From positions 1 through 64,000 of the forward strand of contig CALYPG010000007.1 in the NCBI GenBank assembly GCA_945271295.1: 64,000 nt of DNA, in the 5' to 3' direction. Source of the stretch: an uncultured Gilliamella sp. Lineage in GTDB: Bacteria; Pseudomonadota; Gammaproteobacteria; Enterobacterales; Orbaceae. This document shows, one piece after another, positions 1 through 8,223 of the stretch (position 1 is the stretch's first letter; each line of letters opens with the position of its first letter). Made by a program: the position numbers and the translations under genes. The notes under the pieces are model-generated. The model saw only the letters and a list, made by a program, of their open reading frames with translations, made no database searches and was not told the origin of the DNA.

Positions 1-423
1 TAATTTATTTTGTTATTTTAGCTTTATAGTTCGATTTGTTTAGGGAGTGAATAATAGATAATTCAAATTATCTATTTGATTTCGTTAACTCTGATTTTTA
101 ATTCGAAAATAGTAACTAAATCTCTTATTTTTTCCATCAGTGATAAAACAAGTTAATAGCTGTGCTACATAATCAAATCTAATGTAAATAATCATTTTAA
201 ATAAAAAGTTACTGGCTTATTGATGAGTTTAGTAACCAAACCACAGTGTTTTAATATTGATACTAATTTACTTAATTACTGCCAATAACTATTTATTTTA
301 AGGTATAAGGTAATAAAAAAGCCGAATTATTAGTATACAGTTTAAAAAATAGTATGTTTTTCATCATATACTGTAAAGCATATAATTATTATAATATATC
401 CTTCGGTTGCAAAAGGAGAAATA
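1..423. other. AT-rich gap before the NADAR gene
   Basis: No open frame with a plausible start and no recognisable RNA gene is seen here. The only functional signals are close to the next gene: an AT-rich stretch with TATAAT at 381-386 that could be a -10 box, and the strong Shine-Dalgarno AAAAGGAG just before the ATG at 424. No convincing -35 box could be placed. Confidence 0.4.
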
Positions 424-966
424 ATGGATATTCAAAAGTTATGCCAGCGTTATAGTAATGGAGAGCGTTTTAAATATGTATATTTTTGGGGACATACTCA
501 AAAGGAACCTGCTTCTATAATAACTAAGGCCTGTTTTAGTCAATGGTATCCTAGTGGTTTTGTAGTCGATGACATTTATTATGCAACTGCTGAGCATTAT
601 ATGATGGCAGAGAAAGCTAGATTATTTAATGATCAAAATGTATTGCAAGATATTCTTAAATCGACTAATCCAGGTTTAGCTAAATCTCTTGGTCGACAAG
701 TGAAAGGATTTGTACCTCAGATATGGAATGAACAGTGCTTATCTATTGTTATCGCAGGTAATTTGGCAAAGTTCTCTCAAAATAAGCAATTAGCAAATTT
801 CTTATTATCTACCCAAGAAAGAGTGTTAGTTGAGGCAAGCCCAGTAGATAAAATATGGGGAATTGGATTACCACAAAATACACCTAATATTGATAATCCG
901 TTAACATGGCAAGGTAAAAATTTATTAGGATTTTCTTTAATGGCGGTACGGCAAAAATTAAGCTAG
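424..966 (+). CDS. NADAR-domain (YbiA-like) protein
   Basis: A 180-residue protein of the NADAR/DUF1768 family, which includes E. coli YbiA, an N-glycosidase acting on damaged riboflavin intermediates, and enzymes that remove ADP-ribose from nucleic acid. Family hallmarks seen are FSQWYPSGF near residues 38-46, the TAEHYMMAEKARLF helix around 56-69 and the closing WQGKNLLGFSLMAVR near 162-176. The N-terminal 20 residues are extra compared with YbiA (about 160 aa). AAAAGGAG lies 3-10 bases before the ATG. It stands alone, with no toxin-like partner next to it, so whether it acts in riboflavin housekeeping or ADP-ribose reversal cannot be told. The family call is firm, the substrate is not. Confidence 0.85.
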   Translation: MDIQKLCQRYSNGERFKYVYFWGHTQKEPASIITKACFSQWYPSGFVVDDIYYATAEHYMMAEKARLFNDQNVLQDILKSTNPGLAKSLGRQVKGFVPQIWNEQCLSIVIAGNLAKFSQNKQLANFLLSTQERVLVEASPVDKIWGIGLPQNTPNIDNPLTWQGKNLLGFSLMAVRQKLS

Positions 967-1061
967 CTTTAATCACATTCTCATTTTGCAGAATAATCGA
1001 ACAAATTATAAGAATGACCCTAGTTTAATACATTAGTTAAAACCCGTTTGCAATCATCTAT

Positions 1062-1089
1062 AAAAAGCATGATGAAATCTGAGCTTTTT
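1062..1089 (+). terminator. Weak candidate terminator after the NADAR gene
   Basis: AAAAAGC (1062-1068) can pair with GCTTTTT (1083-1089), and the second arm itself carries the T-run. The loop is 14 bases and the stem holds only two GC pairs, so this is a weak call, supported mainly by its place about 95 bases after the stop codon. Confidence 0.3.
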
Positions 1090-1192
1090 TATTATCGAAT
1101 TTAATTGGATTTATTCTCAGTATTTTGCCTCTAATAGATGATGTCTTTTGAAATATAATAGAAAAAGTAACAAACTAATTGCCTATAATAAA

Positions 1193-1227
1193 AATAAGCA
1201 ATATTTTTTTATGAAATATTGCTTATT
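1193..1227 (-). terminator. Rho-independent terminator of the ABC importer operon
   Basis: A perfect 14-bp inverted repeat, AATAAGCAATATTT at 1193-1206 and its complement at 1214-1227, closes a 7-base loop. Read on the minus strand it begins 5 bases after the ATPase stop codon and runs into TTTATTATAG, a short U-tract. It marks the 3' end of the four-gene importer operon. Confidence 0.7.
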
Positions 1228-1232
1228 GATTC

Positions 1233-2027
1233 TTACCCTAAAAGTAGCGCATCATCCGTTACTTTTTCTCCGCGTACTTTTTCAAACATATCTAATAAAT
1301 CTGTTACGGTTAATTTATCTCGTTTTTCTCCCGATACATCAAGTACAACTTGACCTTGATGAAGCATAACTGTTCTTGAACCATATTCTAAGGCTTGTTT
1401 CATTGAATGAGTAACCATCATGGTGGTTAAATGATGGTTGGAAACAATTTCATTAGTGAGTTCTAAAACGAATTGTGCAGTTTTCGGATCAAGTGCGGCA
1501 GTATGTTCATCAAGCAGTAATATTTTCGATGGTTGTAAAGTTGACATTAATAAGCTCACTGCTTGCCTTTGTCCTCCAGATAGGAGCCCCATCATATCTG
1601 ATAATCTATTTTCAAGACCTAAATTTAAAGTAGCCAGCTTATCTTTAAAGATAGCTCTAATCTTACGATTAAGTGCAGGATATAATGTATAACGATTACC
1701 ACGATTATATGCAATAGCTAGATTTTCCTCTATAGTCAGATTTTCACAGGTGCCTACCATAGGATCTTGAAATACTCTAGCAACCATTCCTGCGCGTTTC
1801 CATGCTGGCCAACGGGTCACGTCTTTATCATTAATCATTACATGTCCCGAGTCAGCAAGCAAATCACCACTAATTACATTAAGTAATGAACTTTTTCCAG
1901 CCCCATTACTGCCAATAATTGTTACAAACTCTCCTTCACTAATATTAAGGTTTAATCCTCGTAAAACATGATTTTCAATCGGTGTTCCTTGATTAAAAGT
2001 TAATTGTAATTGTCCAACTTTAATCAT
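1233..2027 (-). CDS. ABC transporter ATP-binding protein
   Basis: The 264-residue nucleotide-binding subunit of an importer built with the permease and binding proteins encoded just upstream. Walker A GSNGAGKSS is near residues 39-47, the signature LSGGQRQ near 149, and Walker B ILLLDEHTAALD near 170, with the usual Glu. The set belongs, from memory, to the COG1101/COG4120/COG2984 importer family, to which tryptophan/tyrosine TrpXYZ-type systems belong. The start codon overlaps the permease stop by 8 bases, so translation is coupled. The substrate cannot be read from this subunit. TrpXYZ-like aromatic amino acid uptake is a family-based guess. Confidence 0.85.
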   Translation of the reverse strand: MIKVGQLQLTFNQGTPIENHVLRGLNLNISEGEFVTIIGSNGAGKSSLLNVISGDLLADSGHVMINDKDVTRWPAWKRAGMVARVFQDPMVGTCENLTIEENLAIAYNRGNRYTLYPALNRKIRAIFKDKLATLNLGLENRLSDMMGLLSGGQRQAVSLLMSTLQPSKILLLDEHTAALDPKTAQFVLELTNEIVSNHHLTTMMVTHSMKQALEYGSRTVMLHQGQVVLDVSGEKRDKLTVTDLLDMFEKVRGEKVTDDALLLG

Positions 2028-2973
2028 GTTTACTTCCTCTTTTTTTCGAGTATTTTTTTAATTGTTTTGGTAATACTAATGCAAGCACCACTAATATTGC
2101 GGTGATAAGATTAAGATCTTCTGTCCCTACACCGATTTCTTGTAGAAACTCATTACTTAGTGCAAATGCAATAAACAGACGATATAAAATAGAACCAAAA
2201 ATAACAGCAAGCATTACTGCCCAAATACGTTTGGTTGGGAATATACTTTCACCAATTATAATTGAAGCAAGTCCAATAACGATAGTTCCAACACCAATAG
2301 TAATATCAGCTCCACCTTGTGTTTGGACAAATAGTGAACCGCCAAGTGCGATTAACCCATTTGATATGGCCATACCTAAAATGGTAATCCTTCCTGTTGG
2401 AATACCTTGCGCTTTCGCCATACGTTGATTAGTACCTGTTGCTCTTAACGCTAAGCCCATTTGGGTATTAAGGAATAAATTAAGTAATAACCAAAATACG
2501 ATCACAAATCCTAATACTATCAGAGGTTGAACAATATATTGATTACTATAGTCTTCACAAATAAATGGCGAGAATATCGTTTTAGCATCCAGTAATGGCA
2601 GATTTGGTGAGCCTGCCAATCGTGGCGTTTCATTCATAAGGTATGGACCAATACCTAATATTCTTAAATTAATAGAATAAAGCCCTATCATCACAATAAT
2701 ACTGGAAAGTAATTGTAATATATTGAGTTTAACATACAGCAATCCAGTGGCTGCACCTGCTGCACAACCCGCTAACATACCTAATAAAGTAGCTAACCAG
2801 GGATCAATCCCAACATAAATGCATAAACCGCAGATAGCACCACCAAGTGGAAAACTAGCATCAGCAGTTAAGTCTGGAAAATCGAGCAGACGAAAGGAAA
2901 TGAAAACGCCTAAGCTAACCAGCGCATAAATAAGTCCAATACCTAATGAACCTAATAAAAATTCAAACGACAT
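2020..2973 (-). CDS. ABC transporter permease (BPD_transp_2 type)
   Basis: A 317-residue, very hydrophobic inner-membrane protein of the branched-chain/ribose-type permease fold. It has about eight to nine membrane segments, starting near residues 4-24, and ends in a short basic tail KKYSKKRGSKHD. The motif DLTADASFPLGGA near residues 34-46 is typical of the COG4120 permeases that pair with pfam04392-type binding proteins. It sits between the binding-protein genes and the ATPase gene, overlapping the latter, and follows a hairpin at 2995-3013 that may lower its expression relative to the binding proteins. Only one permease is present, so it probably works as a homodimer. Confidence 0.85.
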   Translation of the reverse strand: MSFEFLLGSLGIGLIYALVSLGVFISFRLLDFPDLTADASFPLGGAICGLCIYVGIDPWLATLLGMLAGCAAGAATGLLYVKLNILQLLSSIIVMIGLYSINLRILGIGPYLMNETPRLAGSPNLPLLDAKTIFSPFICEDYSNQYIVQPLIVLGFVIVFWLLLNLFLNTQMGLALRATGTNQRMAKAQGIPTGRITILGMAISNGLIALGGSLFVQTQGGADITIGVGTIVIGLASIIIGESIFPTKRIWAVMLAVIFGSILYRLFIAFALSNEFLQEIGVGTEDLNLITAILVVLALVLPKQLKKYSKKRGSKHD

Positions 2974-2994
2974 GAAAAAAATCCATTAAAAATA

Positions 2995-3013
2995 ACCGCC
3001 ACAAATTGGCGGT
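2995..3013 (-). terminator. Intra-operon hairpin between binding protein and permease
   Basis: ACCGCCA (2995-3001) pairs perfectly with TGGCGGT (3007-3013) around a 5-base loop. On the minus strand the stem is followed by TATTTTTAATGG. It lies 21 bases after the binding-protein stop codon and 21 bases before the permease start, the usual position of a partial terminator or 3'-end stabiliser that lets the periplasmic protein be made in excess over the membrane parts. Confidence 0.6.
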
Positions 3014-3034
3014 ATGGTTATGTATGAGATGTAA

Positions 3035-4012
3035 TTATTTTTCGACAATTTTTGCAGCTGATTTTAGTACATCATCAGATAATGTAACGCCTTGACGTTC
3101 AGCAGCTTTAGTATTAATCGTCAATTGAGTAATATTACCGACTTGTGACGGAATATCACCAGGTTTTTCACCATTAAGTATACGAATAACGATTTTACCC
3201 GCTTGACGTCCAAGATCATAATAACTCATACCTAATGCTGCAATCGCACCTCGTTCAGCGGAATCAGGATCTGAAGCAAGAAGAGGGATTTTACTTTCGT
3301 TAGCAATTTTTGCTAAAGCTTCATAAGCCGAAACAACATTGTTATCGGTAGTCGTATAGATTAGATCTACTTTCCCTTTTAAGCTTCGGGCTGCTGTTGA
3401 TATATCCGAAGTGCGTTGAGCTGGTGCGGCTATAATTTTCATCCCACGTTTTTCAAGTGCAATTTGTAGCTCTTTAAGAACAATTGTTGAATTTATTTCA
3501 CTTGGACTGTAAACATAACCAATATTTTTGGCATCAGGTTTAATTTTTAACATCATATCAATTTGTGTTTCTAAGGGTAAAGCATCGGAAACACCGGTGA
3601 CATTAGTTTTTGATGCGTCCCAGCTTGGGGTTAATTTCGCGGCCACAGGATCAGTAACAGCGGTGAAAACGATAGGAATAAGTTTGGTTGTTGCCACTAA
3701 AGCTTGAGTACTTGGTGTTGCAATACCCACAATAACATCTGGTTTATTAGCAACAAACTGCTTAGCTATTTGCGCAGCATTAGCACTACTGCCTTGAGCA
3801 CTTTGAAATTGTAATTTCAAATTTTTGCCGGCAATATAACCATTGTCTTTTAACTCATCTTCGACTCCCTTACGCACATTATCTAGTGCTGGGTGCTCGA
3901 CAATTGCAGTAATAGCAACATATTTTTGTTCAACTTTAGGATCTGCTGAGGATGAAAAAGCTATAACCGATAAACTCAATAACATAGCTATTTTTATAAT
4001 AGATTTACGCAT
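3035..4012 (-). CDS. ABC substrate-binding protein 1 (ABC_sub_bind family)
   Basis: A 325-residue periplasmic binding protein of the pfam04392 type. An N-terminal signal peptide (basic MRKSIIK, hydrophobic core to about residue 20, cleavage probable near FSSSADP) is followed by VAITAIVEHPALDNVRKGV, the typical start of the mature domain. GVSDALPLETQ and IYTTTDNNVVSAYEAL mark the two lobes of the fold. No lipobox Cys is present, so it should be soluble in the periplasm. It is a close paralogue of the protein encoded at 4272-5243 and directly precedes the permease. Transport of an aromatic amino acid or similar small ligand is likely by family, unproved. Confidence 0.85.
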   Translation of the reverse strand: MRKSIIKIAMLLSLSVIAFSSSADPKVEQKYVAITAIVEHPALDNVRKGVEDELKDNGYIAGKNLKLQFQSAQGSSANAAQIAKQFVANKPDVIVGIATPSTQALVATTKLIPIVFTAVTDPVAAKLTPSWDASKTNVTGVSDALPLETQIDMMLKIKPDAKNIGYVYSPSEINSTIVLKELQIALEKRGMKIIAAPAQRTSDISTAARSLKGKVDLIYTTTDNNVVSAYEALAKIANESKIPLLASDPDSAERGAIAALGMSYYDLGRQAGKIVIRILNGEKPGDIPSQVGNITQLTINTKAAERQGVTLSDDVLKSAAKIVEK

Positions 4013-4196
4013 GTTGGTACCTCTGTAATTTTTTTTTTACAACTAAACTAAATATTGCTTTACTATAAAGCATATTATGATAATTTTCTAGATTAAAAAA
4101 GAGAGCAAAGTGTAAATTATAAATTACATAGCTAAATTTTTAGATAGTTAAGCAACTATATCATTGGTTATCAAGTTGATAAGAAGTATAAACAGA

Positions 4197-4221
4197 TTTT
4201 GCTCACAAGTTGTGAGCAAAA
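4197..4221. repeat. Perfect inverted repeat between the paralogous binding-protein genes
   Basis: TTTTGCTCAC (4197-4206) and GTGAGCAAAA (4212-4221) form a 10-bp perfect stem with a 5-base loop. It lies about 50 bases after the stop codon of the upstream (minus-strand) binding-protein gene. On neither strand is the stem followed by a clear T-run, so it may be a terminator that uses the AT arm, an mRNA 3'-end stabiliser, or an operator for the next gene. Confidence 0.45.
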
Positions 4222-4271
4222 GAAATATCGATAAAAATACTATTATTGTTGGCTAAAACCAAGCGTTAACA

Positions 4272-5243
4272 TTATTGGTTAATAACTTTATAAGCCGATT
4301 GAATGACCTCAGGTGATAAAGTGACTCCTTGTTTTTTGGCGGCCTCAGTATTTAATACCAAACGTAATGTTTGCCCAATTTCTGGAACAATCTCTCCTGG
4401 TTTTTCGCCTTTCAATACCCGCACCACTAACTTACCTGATTGACGTCCCACATCATAGTAACTCATACCATAAGCGGCGACAGCACCGCGTTCAATTGCA
4501 TCAGGAAATGAGGCTAATAAAGGAATTTTATTTTCATTGGCAAATTTTACTAATGCTTCATAAGCAGAAACGACATTATTGTCAGTTGTCGTATAAATTA
4601 AATCCACTTTACCTTTTAGGGTATTTGCGGCAGTTGAAATATCCGCAGTACGTTGTGCCGGAACCGCAATAAGGGTAATATTTTGTTTAGCAAGTAGTAC
4701 TTGTAAGTTCTTTAACACAATAGTTGAGTTGATTTCACTAGGGCTGTAAATATAGCCTACTGATTTAACACCAGGAACGATTTTTTGCATAAATTCAATT
4801 TGTGGCCCTGTTTCTTGATAATCTGAAACACCAGTAATATTTGTTCCACTTGCTTCCCAATTTTTGATTAATTTAGCCGCCAGCGGGTCAGTAATTCCTG
4901 CAAAAACAATTGGAATTTGTTTTGTGGCTGCTGCAGTTGCTTGTGCACTTGGTGTTGCGATGGCGACAATTACATCTGGTTTGGCTGCAACAAATTGCCT
5001 GGCAATTTGGGCGGCGGTGGCACTACTACCTTGGGCGCTTTTGTATTGTACGTGCACATCATCATTTAATTTATAACCACTTTCTACTAATTCGTCTTTG
5101 ACGCCATCGCGGATTTGATCTAATGAAGGATGTTCAACAATTGCTGTAATCGCAACATTTTTTATAGAATCAGCCAGACTGAAAAAAGGTGTTAGTAATA
5201 ATATAACTATTAATAGCGTAATTCGTTTCATATTCACACTCAT
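4272..5243 (-). CDS. ABC substrate-binding protein 2 (ABC_sub_bind family)
   Basis: A 323-residue paralogue of the protein at 3035-4012. Long identical blocks (for example IYTTTDNNVVSAYEAL, and near-identical GMSYYD.GRQ.GK) show a local gene duplication. The signal peptide is clear whether translation starts at the first Met or at the second one four codons later (MKRITLLIVILLL). The second fits a typical signal peptide better and has a weak GAGTG before it, but no start has a strong Shine-Dalgarno. This is the first gene of the importer operon. Two binding proteins for one permease suggest either a higher dose of receptor or two related ligands sharing one channel. Confidence 0.85.
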   Translation of the reverse strand: MSVNMKRITLLIVILLLTPFFSLADSIKNVAITAIVEHPSLDQIRDGVKDELVESGYKLNDDVHVQYKSAQGSSATAAQIARQFVAAKPDVIVAIATPSAQATAAATKQIPIVFAGITDPLAAKLIKNWEASGTNITGVSDYQETGPQIEFMQKIVPGVKSVGYIYSPSEINSTIVLKNLQVLLAKQNITLIAVPAQRTADISTAANTLKGKVDLIYTTTDNNVVSAYEALVKFANENKIPLLASFPDAIERGAVAAYGMSYYDVGRQSGKLVVRVLKGEKPGEIVPEIGQTLRLVLNTEAAKKQGVTLSPEVIQSAYKVINQ

Positions 5244-5396
5244 AAACTAGTACAATAGTTTTATTCTAACGTGATTAAATAAAAATGTTAAGTTGTATTT
5301 TGGTTTTATTATAAATTATTTTAAAGTTGGTTTAATTCTGAAAGAAATGATAGTAATGTTAAGAAGTTTCAGGAAAAGGGTATGTTTGAGTCATTT

Positions 5397-5531
5397 TTAT
5401 ATTGCAGGTTCAAAAGCTAAGTGCGAATCGAGATGGTAAAAGGCTTCATAAGGTGTTTTAAAGCCAAGTCTTTTTTGTAGGTGATGATAATTTAACTTCA
5501 TAAATAATTGCTTTAAACGATTTATATTCTT
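5397..5531 (-). pseudogene. C-terminal remnant of a DDE (integrase-core) transposase
   Basis: Read on the minus strand this gives about 44 in-frame residues ending in a stop at 5397-5399, including the motif KRLGFKTPYEAFYHLDSH. The 'LN...KRLG(F/Y)KTP.E.F' pattern is the typical C-terminal end of IS30/IS3/IS481-type transposases. No start codon, N-terminal part or terminal inverted repeats are seen, and the frame runs straight into the 3' end of fdhE. It is therefore a leftover of an old insertion, not an active element. The IS family is uncertain, IS30 being my best guess. Confidence 0.6.
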
Positions 5532-6434
5532 TCAGGAAAAAACAAAAGGATTAATGCCACTTTTAACAAAACCTTCCTCTTCAGTTTTCATATCTAATAT
5601 AAGTGAAGCAATATCATCAGCAACAACTTCAATATGCGGGTCTTTGTCTTGATCTAAGATTTTCAAATAACCATGACAAGCTTCACAACATTCAGTTTTA
5701 ATCGCTGCTAGCTCATTCTCGAGTGAAAAATATTGGATATCTTGCATATTATCGCAACTGGTACATTTTACTCGGGGAACATACCATTCGCTTTCACATA
5801 AGCTACAATGTAGATAACGTAACCCACTGTTATTACCTAATTGAATTACACTGGCAACTGGCAGGCTATTACAAACAGGGCAAAACCAATGTTTATCTGT
5901 ATTTTCCGCAATTGCAGTACCTTTGATTTGACTCGCTAGTTGGCTGTAATAAACTGATAATGCACTCCAAATAAACAGTGATTCATTACCCGCGACTTGT
6001 TCAAATTTACCTGTTAGTAAAGATAAAGCCTTATCTTGTAATTGCTGTACACTATTTTGTTGCAGTTGTTCAATGGTTTGAGCAATTTCTGACGTAGTTT
6101 GAGCAAATGAAGTTAATAGTAATGTTAAATAATCTTGCCATATAGTCGTTAAAGGCAATGCATCTAAACTTAATGGTGGTTGATCTTTATGCAGCGCATC
6201 TGCTAAATCCATTTGGATCGGTTTAAGTTTGACTATATTAGCTTGCCCTTCAGCAATGGAAGCACAAAAATTTAAGTAATCACTCAATGGACTTTCTTTG
6301 GCTAAAGATTGTAAGCGCTTGGCTCTATGAATATAGAGGGTATTTGGCAAAGGATAAAATAATAATGGGATTTTTCTAACAATAGAATTGGTGGTTTGTT
6401 GTTCAAGTTGTTGTGGGATGATTTTTATGCTCAT
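5532..6434 (-). CDS. fdhE: Formate dehydrogenase accessory protein FdhE
   Basis: A cytoplasmic protein of 300 residues needed to obtain active membrane-bound formate dehydrogenase. It matches E. coli FdhE along its whole length. The C-terminal half carries the four metal-binding Cys pairs of a rubredoxin-like domain: CPVC (185/188), CSLC (210/213), CTSC (224/227) and CCEAC (249-253). It follows fdoI by 112 bases, with a strong terminator-like hairpin between them, so it may be expressed from readthrough or its own promoter. The order fdoG-fdoH-fdoI-fdhE is that of the E. coli fdo operon, which supports assigning the enzyme as FdoGHI instead of FdnGHI. Confidence 0.95.
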   Translation of the reverse strand: MSIKIIPQQLEQQTTNSIVRKIPLLFYPLPNTLYIHRAKRLQSLAKESPLSDYLNFCASIAEGQANIVKLKPIQMDLADALHKDQPPLSLDALPLTTIWQDYLTLLLTSFAQTTSEIAQTIEQLQQNSVQQLQDKALSLLTGKFEQVAGNESLFIWSALSVYYSQLASQIKGTAIAENTDKHWFCPVCNSLPVASVIQLGNNSGLRYLHCSLCESEWYVPRVKCTSCDNMQDIQYFSLENELAAIKTECCEACHGYLKILDQDKDPHIEVVADDIASLILDMKTEEEGFVKSGINPFVFS

Positions 6435-6491
6435 TTTAGCTTGCCATTATTAATTATTTTTTCCATAGATTGACCATCTATCAAAAATTAA

Positions 6492-6523
6492 TTAATTCCG
6501 CTGATAACCAACAGCGGAATTAA
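6492..6523 (-). terminator. Terminator or attenuator between fdoI and fdhE
   Basis: TTAATTCCGCTG (6492-6503) pairs perfectly with CAGCGGAATTAA (6512-6523) around an 8-base loop. On the minus strand the stem is followed by TTAATTTTTG. It starts 24 bases after the fdoI stop codon, making it the likely 3' end of most fdoGHI transcripts, with fdhE reached by partial readthrough. Confidence 0.65.
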
Positions 6524-6546
6524 CTATTGAAGTGTACCGCTTACTC

Positions 6547-7239
6547 CTAAGCTGGTTTGTGCTCTATTTCGGGTGACTCTGATTTTGTTTTTTCATTATT
6601 TTTTAATTCTTTTTGATAAACTTGTTTCATTTCTTGCTCATACCAAGCCGAGTGGTTTTTACGCGCCCATGCACGGGAAACATAACCAGTTATCATACCT
6701 TTAATTGAGCCTTTAACCCAAATAGCCATATAGGCATGACCAATAGCAAGTAAAATCAATCCAATGGCAGCTAACGAATGGAAAAATATAGCAATCCTAA
6801 CCACCTGAACTGGGAAATAATCTGAAACATACCGACGCCACATTATCATGCCAGTGACAAATAATACCGAGATTAATCCCATAATGCACCAGAATAAAAA
6901 CTTCTGTCCGATATTATATTTACCAATGGGAATGCCTTCTTCTTTACCCATAATCACTTTTTTAAAGTTCTTGAGCCACAAGATATCATCCTTATTAGGA
7001 ATATTGTGATGAGCGAGTTTTAAAAACATAAACATCAACATGACAAATACAATACAACCAATAATTGGATGTAGAGTCCGAACTAATTGTGGTGTACCTA
7101 ACACTAGCCCAAATAGTTTAATGGATGGAAAAAATAAAGATAAACCAGATAGTGCGGTTAAAATAAACAGGCAAACCATACACCAATGACAGAAACGTAC
7201 TATAAGCGGCGTTCTTAAAATCATGTTTTTCTTATTCAT
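6547..7239 (-). CDS. fdoI: Formate dehydrogenase cytochrome b556 subunit
   Basis: The membrane anchor and quinone-reducing gamma subunit, a four-helix di-haem cytochrome b. I place the start at the ATG at 7239 ([19 protein letters not shown]), because AGGAG lies about 8 bases upstream, at the end of fdoH; a longer frame reaches 7281 but without support. That gives 230 residues against about 211 in E. coli; the surplus is a charged C-terminal tail rich in Lys and Glu. Candidate haem ligands are His in RFCHW, RTLHP, FFHSLAA and GHAYMA. Electrons from the iron-sulfur subunit pass to the quinone pool here. It overlaps the fdoH stop by 8 bases. Confidence 0.92.
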   Translation of the reverse strand: MNKKNMILRTPLIVRFCHWCMVCLFILTALSGLSLFFPSIKLFGLVLGTPQLVRTLHPIIGCIVFVMLMFMFLKLAHHNIPNKDDILWLKNFKKVIMGKEEGIPIGKYNIGQKFLFWCIMGLISVLFVTGMIMWRRYVSDYFPVQVVRIAIFFHSLAAIGLILLAIGHAYMAIWVKGSIKGMITGYVSRAWARKNHSAWYEQEMKQVYQKELKNNEKTKSESPEIEHKPA

Positions 7240-8206
7240 GGCGGTTCTCCTGTTGCGATGAGCTGGTACTATTTTTGCCACCGAAAATAGGTAATCCTAA
7301 TCGTTGTCGCGCTTGCCTATCAGCTTCTTGTTCGTTTTCTATATCTTCGTCATCGACTTCAATCGCTCCGACTCCCATATAGTGAAACAGTAAACCAGCA
7401 AAGGTGGCGACAAATGTTGCGGCAGAAAGTGGTTTCCAAGCACCTTTCCAGAATTTAACGATTTCGCTAATCTGTGGATCTTTTGGTAAGCCGCGATAGA
7501 GTTCGGGTTGATCTGCATGGTGCAGTACATACATGACATGTGTTCCGCCAACGCCCTCAGGATTATAAAGTCCGGCATGTTCAAAACCACGTTTTTTTAA
7601 ATCTACAATGCGGTGTTCGGCGTGCCTAATCATATCTTGCTTAGTACCAAAATGAATAGCACCAGTAGGGCACGTTTTTACACAGGCTGGTTCTTGGCCG
7701 ACAGATACACGATCAACACATAATGTACATTTGTACGAGTGATTATCCTCTTTGCTTACACGAGGGATATTAAACGGACAACCAGCAATACAGTAACCAC
7801 AGCCAATACAGTGCTCAGACTGGAAATCGACAATACCATTAGCATATTGAATGATAGCGCCCTCAGATGGACATGCTTTTAAACAACCCGGATCGGCGCA
7901 GTGCATACAGCCATCTTTGCGAATAAGCCATTCAAATTTACCATTCACCTCGACTTCTGAGTAACGCATTACTGTCCAAGCTTTAGGTGCTAAATCGGCA
8001 GGGTTATCATAGACACCTACAGTATGACCGATTTCGGCTCGTAGATCGTTCCATTCACTACAGGCGACTTGACATGCTTTACAACCAATGCAGGTGGTAA
8101 CATCAATTAATTTAGCGACTTCTTGTTGATAATCTCGGGCACGCGGAGCAGGCGTTAACGAATTGGTTGCTGAGCGGCGAATAATATCTTGAGTTTGTAA
8201 TGACAT
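7232..8206 (-). CDS. fdoH: Formate dehydrogenase iron-sulfur subunit
   Basis: The beta subunit, carrying electrons from the molybdenum site through four [4Fe-4S] clusters to the cytochrome. Sixteen Cys are arranged in ferredoxin-like groups: [11 protein letters not shown] from residue 39, [24 protein letters not shown], and CTLC with CVKTC. One C-terminal membrane helix (around [18 protein letters not shown]) anchors it on the periplasmic face. The 324 residues exceed the roughly 300 of E. coli because of a polar, acidic tail after the helix. It lies 17 bases after fdoG and overlaps fdoI, so the three subunits are translationally linked. It has no signal peptide of its own and should be exported with FdoG. 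Confidence 0.95.
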   Translation of the reverse strand: MSLQTQDIIRRSATNSLTPAPRARDYQQEVAKLIDVTTCIGCKACQVACSEWNDLRAEIGHTVGVYDNPADLAPKAWTVMRYSEVEVNGKFEWLIRKDGCMHCADPGCLKACPSEGAIIQYANGIVDFQSEHCIGCGYCIAGCPFNIPRVSKEDNHSYKCTLCVDRVSVGQEPACVKTCPTGAIHFGTKQDMIRHAEHRIVDLKKRGFEHAGLYNPEGVGGTHVMYVLHHADQPELYRGLPKDPQISEIVKFWKGAWKPLSAATFVATFAGLLFHYMGVGAIEVDDEDIENEQEADRQARQRLGLPIFGGKNSTSSSQQENRHE

Positions 8207-8223
8207 AATTTAGTCTCCTCTTT

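Noticed and set aside
1148-1369. Plus-strand frame of 73 codons running into the ABC ATPase gene
   Set aside because: Overlaps a terminator and a conserved minus-strand gene; hydrophobic appearance comes from AT-rich antisense codons.
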